Below are positions 29,071 through 36,347 of a stretch of 50,243 nucleotides of DNA, one piece after another. The position numbers and the translations under genes were made by a program. Numbering within the stretch: position 1 is the stretch's first letter; every line of letters begins with the position of its first letter. The notes beneath the pieces are model-generated. The model ran no database searches. It was not told the DNA's origin and saw nothing but the letters and a program-made list of their open reading frames with translations. Source of the DNA: Patescibacteria group bacterium UBA6033 (GTDB lineage Bacteria > Patescibacteriota > Minisyncoccia > Phycocordibacterales > Phycocordibacteraceae); NCBI GenBank assembly GCA_002429325.1, contig DIZH01000006.1, forward strand, positions 1 through 50,243. Direction: 5' to 3'.

Positions 29071-31425
29071 ATGCCTTTGTCGCTGTATTTTTCAATGCGC
29101 CAATTTCAAGCTATTGCAGACATTATTTCTCGAAATGTCCTTCTCCTTATTAATGGAATTATTCTTTCCGTCGTCATTCTTCTCACTATTTTTGGCGGCA
29201 CTCAAGAAGGGCTCTTTCTTGGAGGAATCACTGTTTTAAATATCATCATTGGTTGTGTTCAGGAAATCAGTTCGTGGGTAACGCTCGAGAAGCTGCAATT
29301 ACTCGCAGTCCCGAAAGTAGTCAGAATAAACACTGACAACACTGAGACAGTCATTCTTGTAGATGACATAAAGGCGAAGGACCGTATTAAGCTCAAAACG
29401 GGAGATCAGATTCCTTGTGATGGAATGCTGCTCACCTCGCACGGATTTGAGGTAAATGAAGCGCTTATTACCGGCGAATCGGCTGAATATTTAAAGAAGC
29501 CTGGCGATAGCATATCTGCGGGTAGCATCATCACAGCTGGAGCCGGTATCTTACAGGTGGAAAAGATATTCGCCGAAAGCAGGATTGCGCTCATGACCAA
29601 AAGCGTCAAAAAGTACTCTCTCATCCAGAGTCCTATCCAATACTCACTCAATACTGTCATTAAATACATAGGCTACGTGCTGCTGCTCATTATTCTTTTT
29701 GTCGGAGGGCGTGGGTTACTGATTCACGAATCAACGATAGATATCATTCAAAGTATAGGTGCGCTTACAAGCCTCCTTCTTCCACAGGGCATGGTGCTGG
29801 TCGTCACACTTCTTTTCTCATATGGCGCATCCCACTTGTATCGCAAGAATGTGTTGCTCCAGGAGGTAAATGCTACAGAGAAACTTGGAAGAATCAAAAA
29901 TCTCTGCATGGATAAAACCGGTACGCTGACAGGCAACGAGCTTATTGTTGAGCAAGTGCATTATGCAGCGGGCGTGGATGAGGTCTACAGTGAGGAGTCT
30001 ATCGCTGCATATATTAAGATTACCGGAGATTCGTCTCAGACCATTGCTGCGCTTAAGAAAAGATACTCGAGCGAGTATTTGGGCACCATCATAGATGATC
30101 TCACGTTCTCCTCGTCGCGCCAATTCGGCGCGGTACATATTACCGATAAGCTCGGAGAGCGTGTCGTACTGGCGGGCGCGCCGGATATATTCTTGCCTCA
30201 TCTTAAAACTGAGCAAGATAAGGCATGGGTGCAGCACTATATAGACACTGAAGCGAAAATTGGTAAGCGACTTATTTGTTTTGTACAATCCAACATAAAT
30301 GAATTGCCGCATGATTTTTCCGGCATCACACTCACGGCTCTCTCACTCATAGTTATTAATGACAATCTTCGCGAAGGAGTTATCGAGGCAGTACAATTTT
30401 TCCAAGCGAGAGGCGTCACCATCAGGATTATCTCCGGAGACAATGCCGAGACCGTGCGGTCTGTGGCCATTGCTGCTGGTGTAGAAAATCCTCATGCGGT
30501 TATAACGGGTAATGAACTTGAGACATGGAGCGATGCAGATTTTCTGGAGAAGACCCCTACCTATACTATCTTCGCGAGAATAAAACCTGAACAAAAAGAG
30601 AGAATAATTGAGGCGCTCAAAGAAGATGGTTTTACCGCTATGATTGGGGACGGTGCAAACGACGCTCTCGCTATTAAGAAGGCTGATCTCGGTATCGCTA
30701 TGTTTGATGGAGCGCAGGCAACGCGGCAGATTGCTTCAGTTGTGTTGGTGAAGAATAGCTTTATCGACTTGCCGAATGGCGTGAGGCTTGCTGATAGCAT
30801 CATCCAAAATATCGAAATATGCGCGAGCATTTTCTTCAACGAAGTATTCCTCGGTTTTCTCTTTTTCATATTGCTGACTCTTTTCGGTTACTCGTTCCCA
30901 TTCACTCCGCTCAACATCGCGTTTCTTACCTACTTCACCATAGGTCTTCCATGCTCGCTCATTTTCTACTGGGTTATACGTCCGGTACACGAGCAGGTTC
31001 CGAAGTCGGAAGATTCTTTCTTGAAGCGAGTGATTCCTTTCGCTCTCACGTCGGCCATTCCTCAGGCGCTCGTTACTACCATTGCGTTCTATAGCAGTCT
31101 TGAGTATATAAAAATCCATGCACCGACAAGCGTCGTCGTACTCTCATTCATCATTGTCGGCGTTATATTCTTCATGTGCGCACCGAGCGTCTACAGCGGC
31201 CCAACACTGAGAACTCAGAAAAGACAATTCTATCTCCTTGTACTCGTCGAAGTCATCTCTGTGGTGGTGCTCATTAACATCCCGCTTATAGCTTCTTTCT
31301 ATAATCTTACCGTTCCGTCACTGCACAGTGTCATAGAGCTCGTGCCTCTCATCAGCCTTTACGCGGTTGTTCAGTATGGCATCGCAGGGTGGTTCCGAAA
31401 GAAGAAAGGGCAGTTTGCCTTCTAA
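29071..31425 (+). CDS. Cation-translocating P-type ATPase
   Basis: 784 residues with all P-type landmarks: actuator ITGESAEY, phosphorylation site CMDKTGTLTGNE (Asp near residue 281), a short nucleotide domain, and MIGDGANDALAIKKADLGIAM. About eight to ten membrane helices. The M4 ion-pocket motif reads LLPQGMVLV where Ca/Mg pumps have PEGL, so the ion is unclear. The overall arrangement is nearest the Mg/Ca-type (P2/P3) group found in Gram-positive bacteria. No heavy-metal CPC motif or HMA domain is present. A TATACT box ends 6 nt before ATG 29071 (leaderless). It diverges from the phosphatase-HIT gene. Confidence 0.88.
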   Translation: MPLSLYFSMRQFQAIADIISRNVLLLINGIILSVVILLTIFGGTQEGLFLGGITVLNIIIGCVQEISSWVTLEKLQLLAVPKVVRINTDNTETVILVDDIKAKDRIKLKTGDQIPCDGMLLTSHGFEVNEALITGESAEYLKKPGDSISAGSIITAGAGILQVEKIFAESRIALMTKSVKKYSLIQSPIQYSLNTVIKYIGYVLLLIILFVGGRGLLIHESTIDIIQSIGALTSLLLPQGMVLVVTLLFSYGASHLYRKNVLLQEVNATEKLGRIKNLCMDKTGTLTGNELIVEQVHYAAGVDEVYSEESIAAYIKITGDSSQTIAALKKRYSSEYLGTIIDDLTFSSSRQFGAVHITDKLGERVVLAGAPDIFLPHLKTEQDKAWVQHYIDTEAKIGKRLICFVQSNINELPHDFSGITLTALSLIVINDNLREGVIEAVQFFQARGVTIRIISGDNAETVRSVAIAAGVENPHAVITGNELETWSDADFLEKTPTYTIFARIKPEQKERIIEALKEDGFTAMIGDGANDALAIKKADLGIAMFDGAQATRQIASVVLVKNSFIDLPNGVRLADSIIQNIEICASIFFNEVFLGFLFFILLTLFGYSFPFTPLNIAFLTYFTIGLPCSLIFYWVIRPVHEQVPKSEDSFLKRVIPFALTSAIPQALVTTIAFYSSLEYIKIHAPTSVVVLSFIIVGVIFFMCAPSVYSGPTLRTQKRQFYLLVLVEVISVVVLINIPLIASFYNLTVPSLHSVIELVPLISLYAVVQYGIAGWFRKKKGQFAF

Positions 31426-31437
31426 TATTCGGATGCA

Positions 31438-31530
31438 TCAGCGGCCCGTCTATCAGGAATGGTAAATGGAACACCCAAAGTGTTATGAGTCTTCACGCTT
31501 TCTGACGACCCTGAGAGCACTGAATCTTGT
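31438..31530 (-). repeat. Possible degenerate tail unit of tRNA-Trp
   Basis: Reading from the tRNA 3' end on the minus strand, an AACAC/GTGTT hairpin is followed by CCATTCCTGATAGACGGGCC, which resembles the tRNA terminus ATTCCTGGTGGGCCC with a short insertion. The match is weak. Confidence 0.35.
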
Positions 31531-31534
31531 TTGG

Positions 31535-31605
31535 CGGGCCCACCAGGAATCGGACCTGGACTGTCGGTTTTGGAGACCGATGTACTACCACTATACGATG
31601 GACCC
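31535..31605 (-). tRNA. tRNA-Trp (anticodon CCA)
   Basis: Acceptor GGGTCCA/TGGGCCC (one G-U), anticodon loop CTCCAAA, T-arm CCAGGTCCGATTCCTGG. The discriminator is G, as usual for Trp, and CCA is encoded at 31534-31532. The T-loop starts TCCGATT rather than TTCGATT. Confidence 0.9.
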
Positions 31606-31616
31606 GAAGTGAGGCA

Positions 31617-31745
31617 ATGCGAATGAGTGTTCTCAATCATTCGCATTTGCCGAACGAGGGTTCATATCAGTGCAATCAACTGATATGGCCCGAAGGGGAG
31701 AGTAATCTCCCGAGAACAAGGGTTCATACGCCTACGTATGGACCC
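31617..31745. repeat. Four hairpins upstream of tRNA-Trp, two carrying acceptor copies
   Basis: H1 ATGCGAATGA/TCATTCGCAT (31617-31646). H2 CATATCAGT/ACTGATATG (31663-31687). H3 GGGAGA/TCTCCC (31696-31711). H4 GGGTTCATACG/CGTATGGACCC (31720-31745). H2 and H4 are bounded by GGGTTCAT and ATGG(A)CCCG, which repeat the tRNA-Trp 5' acceptor and flank (ATGGACCCGAAG). No gene is present. Confidence 0.65.
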
Positions 31746-31819
31746 GTATGGCAACGATAGCAGATAAGGCACTGGGGGAAAAGCCATAGACCGGCATGCG
31801 GACGCGGTATGATATATTC

Positions 31820-32725
31820 ATGCGTTTCCGCACACCTCTCTTTGCTCTAGCATTTACCCTTGTCTCGTTCGCACTGCCGTATGCGGCGCACGCGTCGATA
31901 CCGTTCTTTGGGCCTATTGTTCCCAATTCTTCGACCTGTGCTGCGGGATGGGGAATGGTGATACTCGTCATCAACAACCTCATCAGCTTCCTTATCACCA
32001 TCGCAATCGTCTTTGTCGCGCCGCTTATGATTGCGTATGCTGGATTCCTTTTCGTAGTGAATCCGGTAAATTCGGGTGGCATCAGCAAGGCCAAAGGCAT
32101 TCTGCTCAATACCATCATCGGCATCGTGATTGCGCTCGCCGGTTACCTTATCGTCGATGCTCTTATGGCGGCGCTGTATAACCCGAACGCGGGTGCAGGT
32201 GGGTGGGCGCAAATTATTAACTGGAATGGCGACCAATGTCTTCCTCAGGCAGGGACCGAAGCTGGTGCAGGACTGACGCCGGGTGTGTCTCCACCAAGTA
32301 TTACTCCCGGAGGATTTCAACCCGGCAAAGCCCCGGGGCCTTGTGCAAGCAATAACACCGCGTGTAGCACAAGTGCAATACAACAAGGTGCACAAGCACT
32401 CAATATGAAACTCAGTGCTGCTCAGGCGGCCGCTCTGTCTTGTATTGCGATGACCGAGAGTACTGGAAATCCAGCTACTCCTAATAGCTCCACAGGTGCT
32501 TGTGGTACGTTCCAAATCACAACGAAACCTGGGAACTGGTCGATTCCTAGTTTGCATCAAGGTTCATGTAGTACATCGAGTTCCTGCAATGATGCCCAGT
32601 GTAATCTGCAAACGGCCTTGCTGCTCTACAATCAACGCGGCTACCAGCCATGGACAGGGAAGAATCCTGACGGAACTTATTGGAATCCAAACGCTGTAGC
32701 TTGTGTCCAACAGTATGGTACCTAA
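31820..32725 (+). CDS. Fusion of T4SS pilin-like membrane domain and lytic-transglycosylase-like domain
   Basis: 301 residues. A signal peptide (RFRTPLFALAFTLVSFALP, cleavage near AHAS) is followed by two helices (about 48-74 and 92-115) around a cytoplasmic GISKAKG loop, as in the T4SS-pilin paralogues at 12-14 kb. A Gly/Pro-rich linker leads to a C-terminal domain with AAALSCIAMTESTGNP (Glu213 as candidate catalytic acid), GACGTFQIT and NLQTALLLYNQRGY, which resembles SLT/lysozyme folds such as VirB1. It would join the pilin and wall-opening functions. A TATGATAT box lies just before ATG 31820. Confidence 0.78.
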   Translation: MRFRTPLFALAFTLVSFALPYAAHASIPFFGPIVPNSSTCAAGWGMVILVINNLISFLITIAIVFVAPLMIAYAGFLFVVNPVNSGGISKAKGILLNTIIGIVIALAGYLIVDALMAALYNPNAGAGGWAQIINWNGDQCLPQAGTEAGAGLTPGVSPPSITPGGFQPGKAPGPCASNNTACSTSAIQQGAQALNMKLSAAQAAALSCIAMTESTGNPATPNSSTGACGTFQITTKPGNWSIPSLHQGSCSTSSSCNDAQCNLQTALLLYNQRGYQPWTGKNPDGTYWNPNAVACVQQYGT

Positions 32726-32734
32726 CAAAATGAT

Positions 32735-33358
32735 ATGAACAAAATTTGGTTTATAGGTACAGGAGCTATTGTAGCCGCAGGTCTTTTCGTGCTTGCCTAT
32801 TGGTTCACGAGTCCGCCGCCGCCGCCCACAACAAATACTCCCAATACTCCAAATATTTCTACCTCAAATACTTCGACGGTACAGCCGGGACTGGATACCG
32901 GATTACCCATCAGTTCAGGAGGAGGTCAAACTGCTGTCGCAACTTCTTCTGCTCAGGACACAGCTATGTCTGTCGCGGGTGCGAACGGTGTTTTCGTCCG
33001 AGTGACTAATTTTCTGAAAGACCCCGCTACCGTTCAAGACCCGATTAATGCCGGCCTATATTATCTTGGATACCATATAAATGAAGGTTTTCCCGATGCA
33101 ACTGCAACTGCTAATCCGCCGTACATTATCGAATACATAAGTGCAACACAATATTTCAGTATTGCGTTGTTGCAAGAACCGATAGGGACAGTGCGAGCAG
33201 TAGCAGAGCAATATCTTATCGAGCATCTCGGTATAACTCAGTCCCAAATGTGTCAACTTAATTACACGTTGAGTGTACCGAATAGCGTCAATTCACAGTA
33301 TGCTGGGAAAGATCTTGGATTTAGTTTCTGTCCTGGAGCGACGGTGTTGCCGCAGTAG
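32735..33358 (+). CDS. Exported, membrane-anchored hypothetical protein (207 aa)
   Basis: Unrecognised. N-terminal helix at about residues 5-25, then a Pro/Asn/Thr/Ser linker (SPPPPPTTNTPNTPNIST) and a globular external domain from about 88 with two cysteines near the end (QMCQLN, SFCPGA). The phrase SIALLQEPIGTVRAVAEQYLIEHLGI looks like a helix-rich adaptor. It follows the pilin-transglycosylase gene by 9 nt and is probably co-expressed with it. Its last 38 bases overlap miaA on the other strand. Confidence 0.65.
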   Translation: MNKIWFIGTGAIVAAGLFVLAYWFTSPPPPPTTNTPNTPNISTSNTSTVQPGLDTGLPISSGGGQTAVATSSAQDTAMSVAGANGVFVRVTNFLKDPATVQDPINAGLYYLGYHINEGFPDATATANPPYIIEYISATQYFSIALLQEPIGTVRAVAEQYLIEHLGITQSQMCQLNYTLSVPNSVNSQYAGKDLGFSFCPGATVLPQ

Positions 33359-34220
33359 TTTGCTCATCATGAAGCTTGCGGAGCCAGGCTTTCTGGCGAC
33401 GCGCATATTGCCATAGTTTGGCGGAGAGTATGGGGAGCAGAGACTCCTCAGTGCGCTCGTCGCGCAGATATTCGCCCACGATTTTATATTCGAGACCGAG
33501 TTCGTTGAGGCGCGCGTCCCCGACCTCTTCGCGTACGCGCCGAACTTCGTCGGTTAGTCCGCGAAGAAAGGCGTTCTCGAGCCGCACATCAATGCGCGTG
33601 CGTAGTTCTTCTCGTGGTGGGTCGATAACTATCCACTCAACCTCGTATCGTTTGGGAAAGTCAGACTTTCCCAAACCCTGGGAAAGTCTGACTTTCCCAG
33701 GACGAGTAGGGACATGTCCGAGGGAGGCAATGATCTCAAGCGCGCGGACGAGGCGGCGACGATTTTTCGGATCGAGTTCATCTGCGCGGCGCGGGTCCGA
33801 TGCACGAACTCTCGCATACAGTTCTTCATCAGTGAGTTTCTCTAATTCTTTGCGTAGCTTGGGATTCATATCCGTGCCCATAGGCAGACCGTTCAGTAAC
33901 GCATCAAAATAAAAATGAGTGCCGCCGGCCAGTATCGGCAACTTTCCGCGCGCGTGTATATCGGCAATCAGACGCGTCGCATCTTGTACGAAATCGCCTG
34001 CGGAATACGGCTCCAAAGGTGAGCGGATGTCGATGAGGTGGTGCGGGACGCCCTGCATTTCGCTCGCGAATATCTTCTCGGTGCCGATGTCGAGTCCGCG
34101 GTATACCTGGCGTGAGTCGACGGAAATGACCTCGCCACCGCGCTCTTGTGCCTCGGCCACCGCACGGGAAGATTTACCTGAGGCGGTCGGCCCAGCGATG
34201 AGCAGGATTTGTGTTGGCAT
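33321..34220 (-). CDS. miaA: tRNA dimethylallyltransferase
   Basis: Adds the isopentenyl group to A37 of tRNAs reading UNN codons. P-loop AGPTASGKSS, SVDSRQVYRGLDIGTEK, PHHLIDIRSPLEPYSAGDFVQDA and GGTHFYFDALLNGLP are diagnostic. In the second half, GLGKSDFP, preceded by PGKVRLSQ, is an in-frame insert of about 16 residues encoded by two tandem palindromes at 33653-33699. ATG 34220 (MPTQ) is chosen over the longer frame because TATGAT lies 13 nt before it. 299 residues, normal length. Confidence 0.93.
   Translation of the reverse strand: MPTQILLIAGPTASGKSSRAVAEAQERGGEVISVDSRQVYRGLDIGTEKIFASEMQGVPHHLIDIRSPLEPYSAGDFVQDATRLIADIHARGKLPILAGGTHFYFDALLNGLPMGTDMNPKLRKELEKLTDEELYARVRASDPRRADELDPKNRRRLVRALEIIASLGHVPTRPGKVRLSQGLGKSDFPKRYEVEWIVIDPPREELRTRIDVRLENAFLRGLTDEVRRVREEVGDARLNELGLEYKIVGEYLRDERTEESLLPILSAKLWQYARRQKAWLRKLHDEQTTAATPSLQDRN
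33653..33699. repeat. Two tandem 21-bp palindromes inside miaA
   Basis: Arms TGGGAAAGTC and GACTTTCCCA occur twice (33653-33673 with centre A, 33679-33699 with centre T), separated by AACCC. They are in frame and encode PGKVRLSQGLGKSDFP. Confidence 0.85.
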
Positions 34221-34402
34221 CACTCGCGATGGTATCATAGCTCTCTCCTAACCTACACAACGTATGCCCGGTAGGTCAAAATGGCATCGTGCTTTTGCTC
34301 TCCTGTCGCGTATATGAGTTTAGGTGGAACAAGTATATGATGGAAGATATTATTCGAACGGCTAGCACAAAGAAGAGCTATGCCATTTAGTCCTAACCGG
34401 GT

Positions 34403-35062
34403 ATGAAAGACACAAAAAGCAACTACTGTGAGAACTGCGGTGAATTCCACGATTTCGTACACGACCATGTTTCTCTCGTGAAAGTGGGCGAGCCAGTGCC
34501 GGATTTCCAATTTGAGGTGTTCCATGAGGAAGCCATCAAAACCATGAGCTTGTCGCAGCTTCGCGGCAAGTGGGGCATTCTCGTATTCTATCCTGCCGAT
34601 TTCACGTTCGTCTGTCCGACTGAGCTCGAGGAGTTCGCCAAACTCTATCCGAAGTTCCAAGCGATAAATGCCGAGGTCATCTCCGTTTCCGTAGACACGG
34701 TCTTCGCACACAAGGCATGGCACGACACTTCAGCAGCTATTAAGCAGATTACCTATCCCATGGCCGCCGACCCGTCAGGGAAGCTTGCAGAGGCGTTTGG
34801 CGTGCTTATAGAAGGGAATGGACCAGAGCTCACTCCCGACGAAGGTCTCGCCATGCGCGGCACGTTCATTATCGATCCGACCGGTACGCTCCGCGCGATG
34901 GAGATCAACGACAACTCAATGGGCCGCAAGGCTGCAGAGACATTGCGCAAACTCCAGGCCGCGCAATACGTCGAGACGCATAAGGGCCAAGTGTGTCCTG
35001 CATCATGGGAACCGGGCAGCGATACGCTTGAACCGGGACTCGATTTGGTTGGTAAAATCTAG
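34403..35062 (+). CDS. Typical 2-Cys peroxiredoxin (AhpC/Prx1 type)
   Basis: Reduces peroxides. 219 residues: the peroxidatic Cys lies in YPADFTFVCPTELEEF, the resolving Cys in HKGQVCPASWEPG, and GTFIIDPTGTLRAMEINDNSMGRK is the conserved active-site loop. An N-terminal extension carries CENC, a possible extra redox or metal pair not usual in AhpC. No AhpF or thioredoxin reductase is adjacent, so the reductant is unknown. The 150 bp upstream contain no gene; CCCGGTAGG and CCTAACCGGG there form a loose inverted repeat that may be regulatory. Confidence 0.92.
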   Translation: MKDTKSNYCENCGEFHDFVHDHVSLVKVGEPVPDFQFEVFHEEAIKTMSLSQLRGKWGILVFYPADFTFVCPTELEEFAKLYPKFQAINAEVISVSVDTVFAHKAWHDTSAAIKQITYPMAADPSGKLAEAFGVLIEGNGPELTPDEGLAMRGTFIIDPTGTLRAMEINDNSMGRKAAETLRKLQAAQYVETHKGQVCPASWEPGSDTLEPGLDLVGKI

Positions 35063-35064
35063 AG

Positions 35065-35185
35065 AACCCGTCCAGAATCCCCAGCTACTTCGTTACGGGC
35101 CCCATTGATTTCTTCCGTCGTACGGCAGTACGCCTCCAGAAATCAATTTCCCGTGCCTAGTACCTGGCGATTCCTGACTAGGGTT
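35065..35185. repeat. Long imperfect intergenic hairpin, family D copy 2
   Basis: Outer AACCC/GGGTT. The arms CTTCGTTACGGG...CATTGATTTC and GAAATCAATTTCCCGTGCC surround an inner CGTAC-GGCA-GTACG hairpin. It is very similar to 37340-37466. Confidence 0.75.
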
Positions 35186-35192
35186 CAGGAAA

Positions 35193-35233
35193 ACAAAAAC
35201 CGCCGACGAACCAAACCGTCGGGCGGTTTTTGT
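35193..35233. terminator. Bidirectional terminator between the peroxiredoxin and the 35251 gene
   Basis: ACAAAAACCGCC and GACG pair with CGTC and GGCGGTTTTTGT. Confidence 0.85.
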
Positions 35234-35250
35234 TCGTGAGCGGTTGGCGG

Positions 35251-35541
35251 TCAGACGCGCGTTTCCTCGTTCCCGTCCGCTGCGATCTCGTCAGCGATGT
35301 CGAGTATTTTGGTGTGCAGTTTGACTGGGCAGGTCTTGAAGATTGCCACCTCGTCCTGCTTCGTTCGTATTGCCACCAAAACCAATGTGGCTGAGACACC
35401 TAGGATGTAGAAGAAACCATCCCCTCTGTATGCCTGGTAGTGCGCGAAGCCCAGGCATTCTGCGATTACGATGTTGGAATCGTTCGGATCTCGAAGGCGA
35501 TAACGCTTCGTGACTTGTTCCAGTGTACCGTGCGCTGGCAT
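35251..35541 (-). CDS. Small hypothetical protein with one hydrophobic segment (96 aa)
   Basis: Unrecognised. A hydrophobic stretch (about residues 46-59, FFYILGVSATLVLVAI) could be a membrane helix or a buried strand pair; the rest is mixed. The start at 35541 (MPAHGTLEQ) is chosen because CGAGG lies upstream; 35577 (MPDD) is an alternative. It belongs to the Shine-Dalgarno-bearing orphan class and shares a bidirectional terminator with the peroxiredoxin gene. Confidence 0.55.
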   Translation of the reverse strand: MPAHGTLEQVTKRYRLRDPNDSNIVIAECLGFAHYQAYRGDGFFYILGVSATLVLVAIRTKQDEVAIFKTCPVKLHTKILDIADEIAADGNEETRV

Positions 35542-35633
35542 GACAATCCTCGTGTGGTTGAAGACAATATCGTCTGGCATAGCTATACCACGATGTATGA
35601 AATGGCGCAAAATATGGTACTCTGCAATTTATT

Positions 35634-35714
35634 GCCGGAGTGGCGAAATGGTATACGCAAGGGATTCAAAACCCCTCGTCGAAAGACATGAGAGTTCAAG
35701 TCTCTCCTCCGGCA
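35634..35714 (+). tRNA. tRNA-Leu (anticodon CAA)
   Basis: Class II tRNA: acceptor GCCGGAG/CTCCGGC, anticodon loop TTCAAAA (CAA), variable arm TCGTCGAAAGACAT and T-arm GAGAGTTCAAGTCTCTC. Discriminator A, and CCA is encoded at 35715-35717. A terminator follows. Confidence 0.93.
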
Positions 35715-35721
35715 CCAAATT

Positions 35722-35747
35722 AAAAAACCGCAGAAATGCGGTTTTTT
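35722..35747 (+). terminator. Terminator of tRNA-Leu(CAA)
   Basis: AAAAAACCGCA, GAAA, TGCGGTTTTTT. Confidence 0.9.
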
Positions 35748-35748
35748 C

Positions 35749-35910
35749 ATTTTGTGCCGAGGGAGTATGACGCCTGCGCGTCATACGTGAGAGACTTGAA
35801 GGGCACAGGCATATCGCGTAACGATGCTGAGCCGGCGCCGAGAACGCTTAGCGAAATGCGAATACATGGAGCATTTTGGTTAGCAATTCGTGGCCTAGCT
35901 CTCCTCCGGC
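35749..35910 (+). repeat. tRNA-Leu(CAA) tail unit
   Basis: TGCCGAGGG (35755-35763) and GAGAGACTTGAA (35789-35800) form an inverted copy of the tRNA acceptor and T-arm. They are split by a 25-nt palindrome: A, GTATGACGC, CTGC, GCGTCATAC, GT (35764-35788). TGAGCCGGCGCCGAGAACGC continuing into TTAG (35828-35851) matches the tRNA-Leu(UAA) unit. CTCTCCTCCGGC (35899-35910) is a direct copy of the tRNA 3' end, 197 bp after the original. Confidence 0.75.
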
Positions 35911-36034
35911 GCATCGGCCCTCTAGTTTTTGACTCAATTGTCTGGATGTGGGACATTATCCCTGTCACGGGATGATAAACCCTCTGACCTTGGTGGAATA
36001 GCACCACCAAGCACCGAACTTTCAAGGAGACAAA

Positions 36035-36220
36035 ATGTACTGGGCATGGGTATTCTTGTTTGCCGCTAATCCGGCTTTTCTCCTTCTAGGTATGTGTGAC
36101 GTGCTTGGTGGAGAAGCGAAACGGGCTGCAGATGATGTGGCTAATATGTACGGCGCCATACTCATCGTTGCGATTATTGTGGCAATTGTCGTTGGCGCAG
36201 GCTTTCTGATCTTTAGATAG
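36035..36220 (+). CDS. Small membrane protein with two hydrophobic segments (61 aa)
   Basis: Unrecognised. Helix 1 is at about residues 2-20, a short charged loop (GGEAKRAADDVANM) follows, and helix 2 is at about 39-60. AAGGAG sits seven bases before ATG 36035 and a terminator follows, so it is probably a real gene despite its size. A CTTGGTG/CACCAAG-type hairpin lies at about 35991-36012 in its leader. The 35915-36034 stretch holds no other gene I can support. Confidence 0.55.
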   Translation: MYWAWVFLFAANPAFLLLGMCDVLGGEAKRAADDVANMYGAILIVAIIVAIVVGAGFLIFR

Positions 36221-36260
36221 GGGCTCGGCAGTCAGTTCAAGACTGTCGAGTAATTCAGTA

Positions 36261-36304
36261 AGAGCCCATTGCAGAACACTTTTTCTGCGTGGGCTTTCAC
36301 TTTT
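36261..36304 (+). terminator. Terminator of the 36035 gene
   Basis: GAGCCCA/TGGGCTT outer and GCAGAA/TTCTGC inner stems, then TCACTTTTC. Confidence 0.7.
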
Positions 36305-36347
36305 CAAGATATTTTTCAACAAGAATGAACATGCTATAATTTTTTCA

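Noticed and set aside
35856..35975. 39-residue open frame MRIHGAFWLAIRGL...
   Set aside because: It overlaps the direct tRNA-end copy of the tail unit and has no ribosome binding site or nearby promoter; it is hydrophobic by chance of composition.
36220..36347. parS site near parB
   Set aside because: No match to the TGTTTCACGTGAAACA type consensus was seen here or elsewhere in the window.
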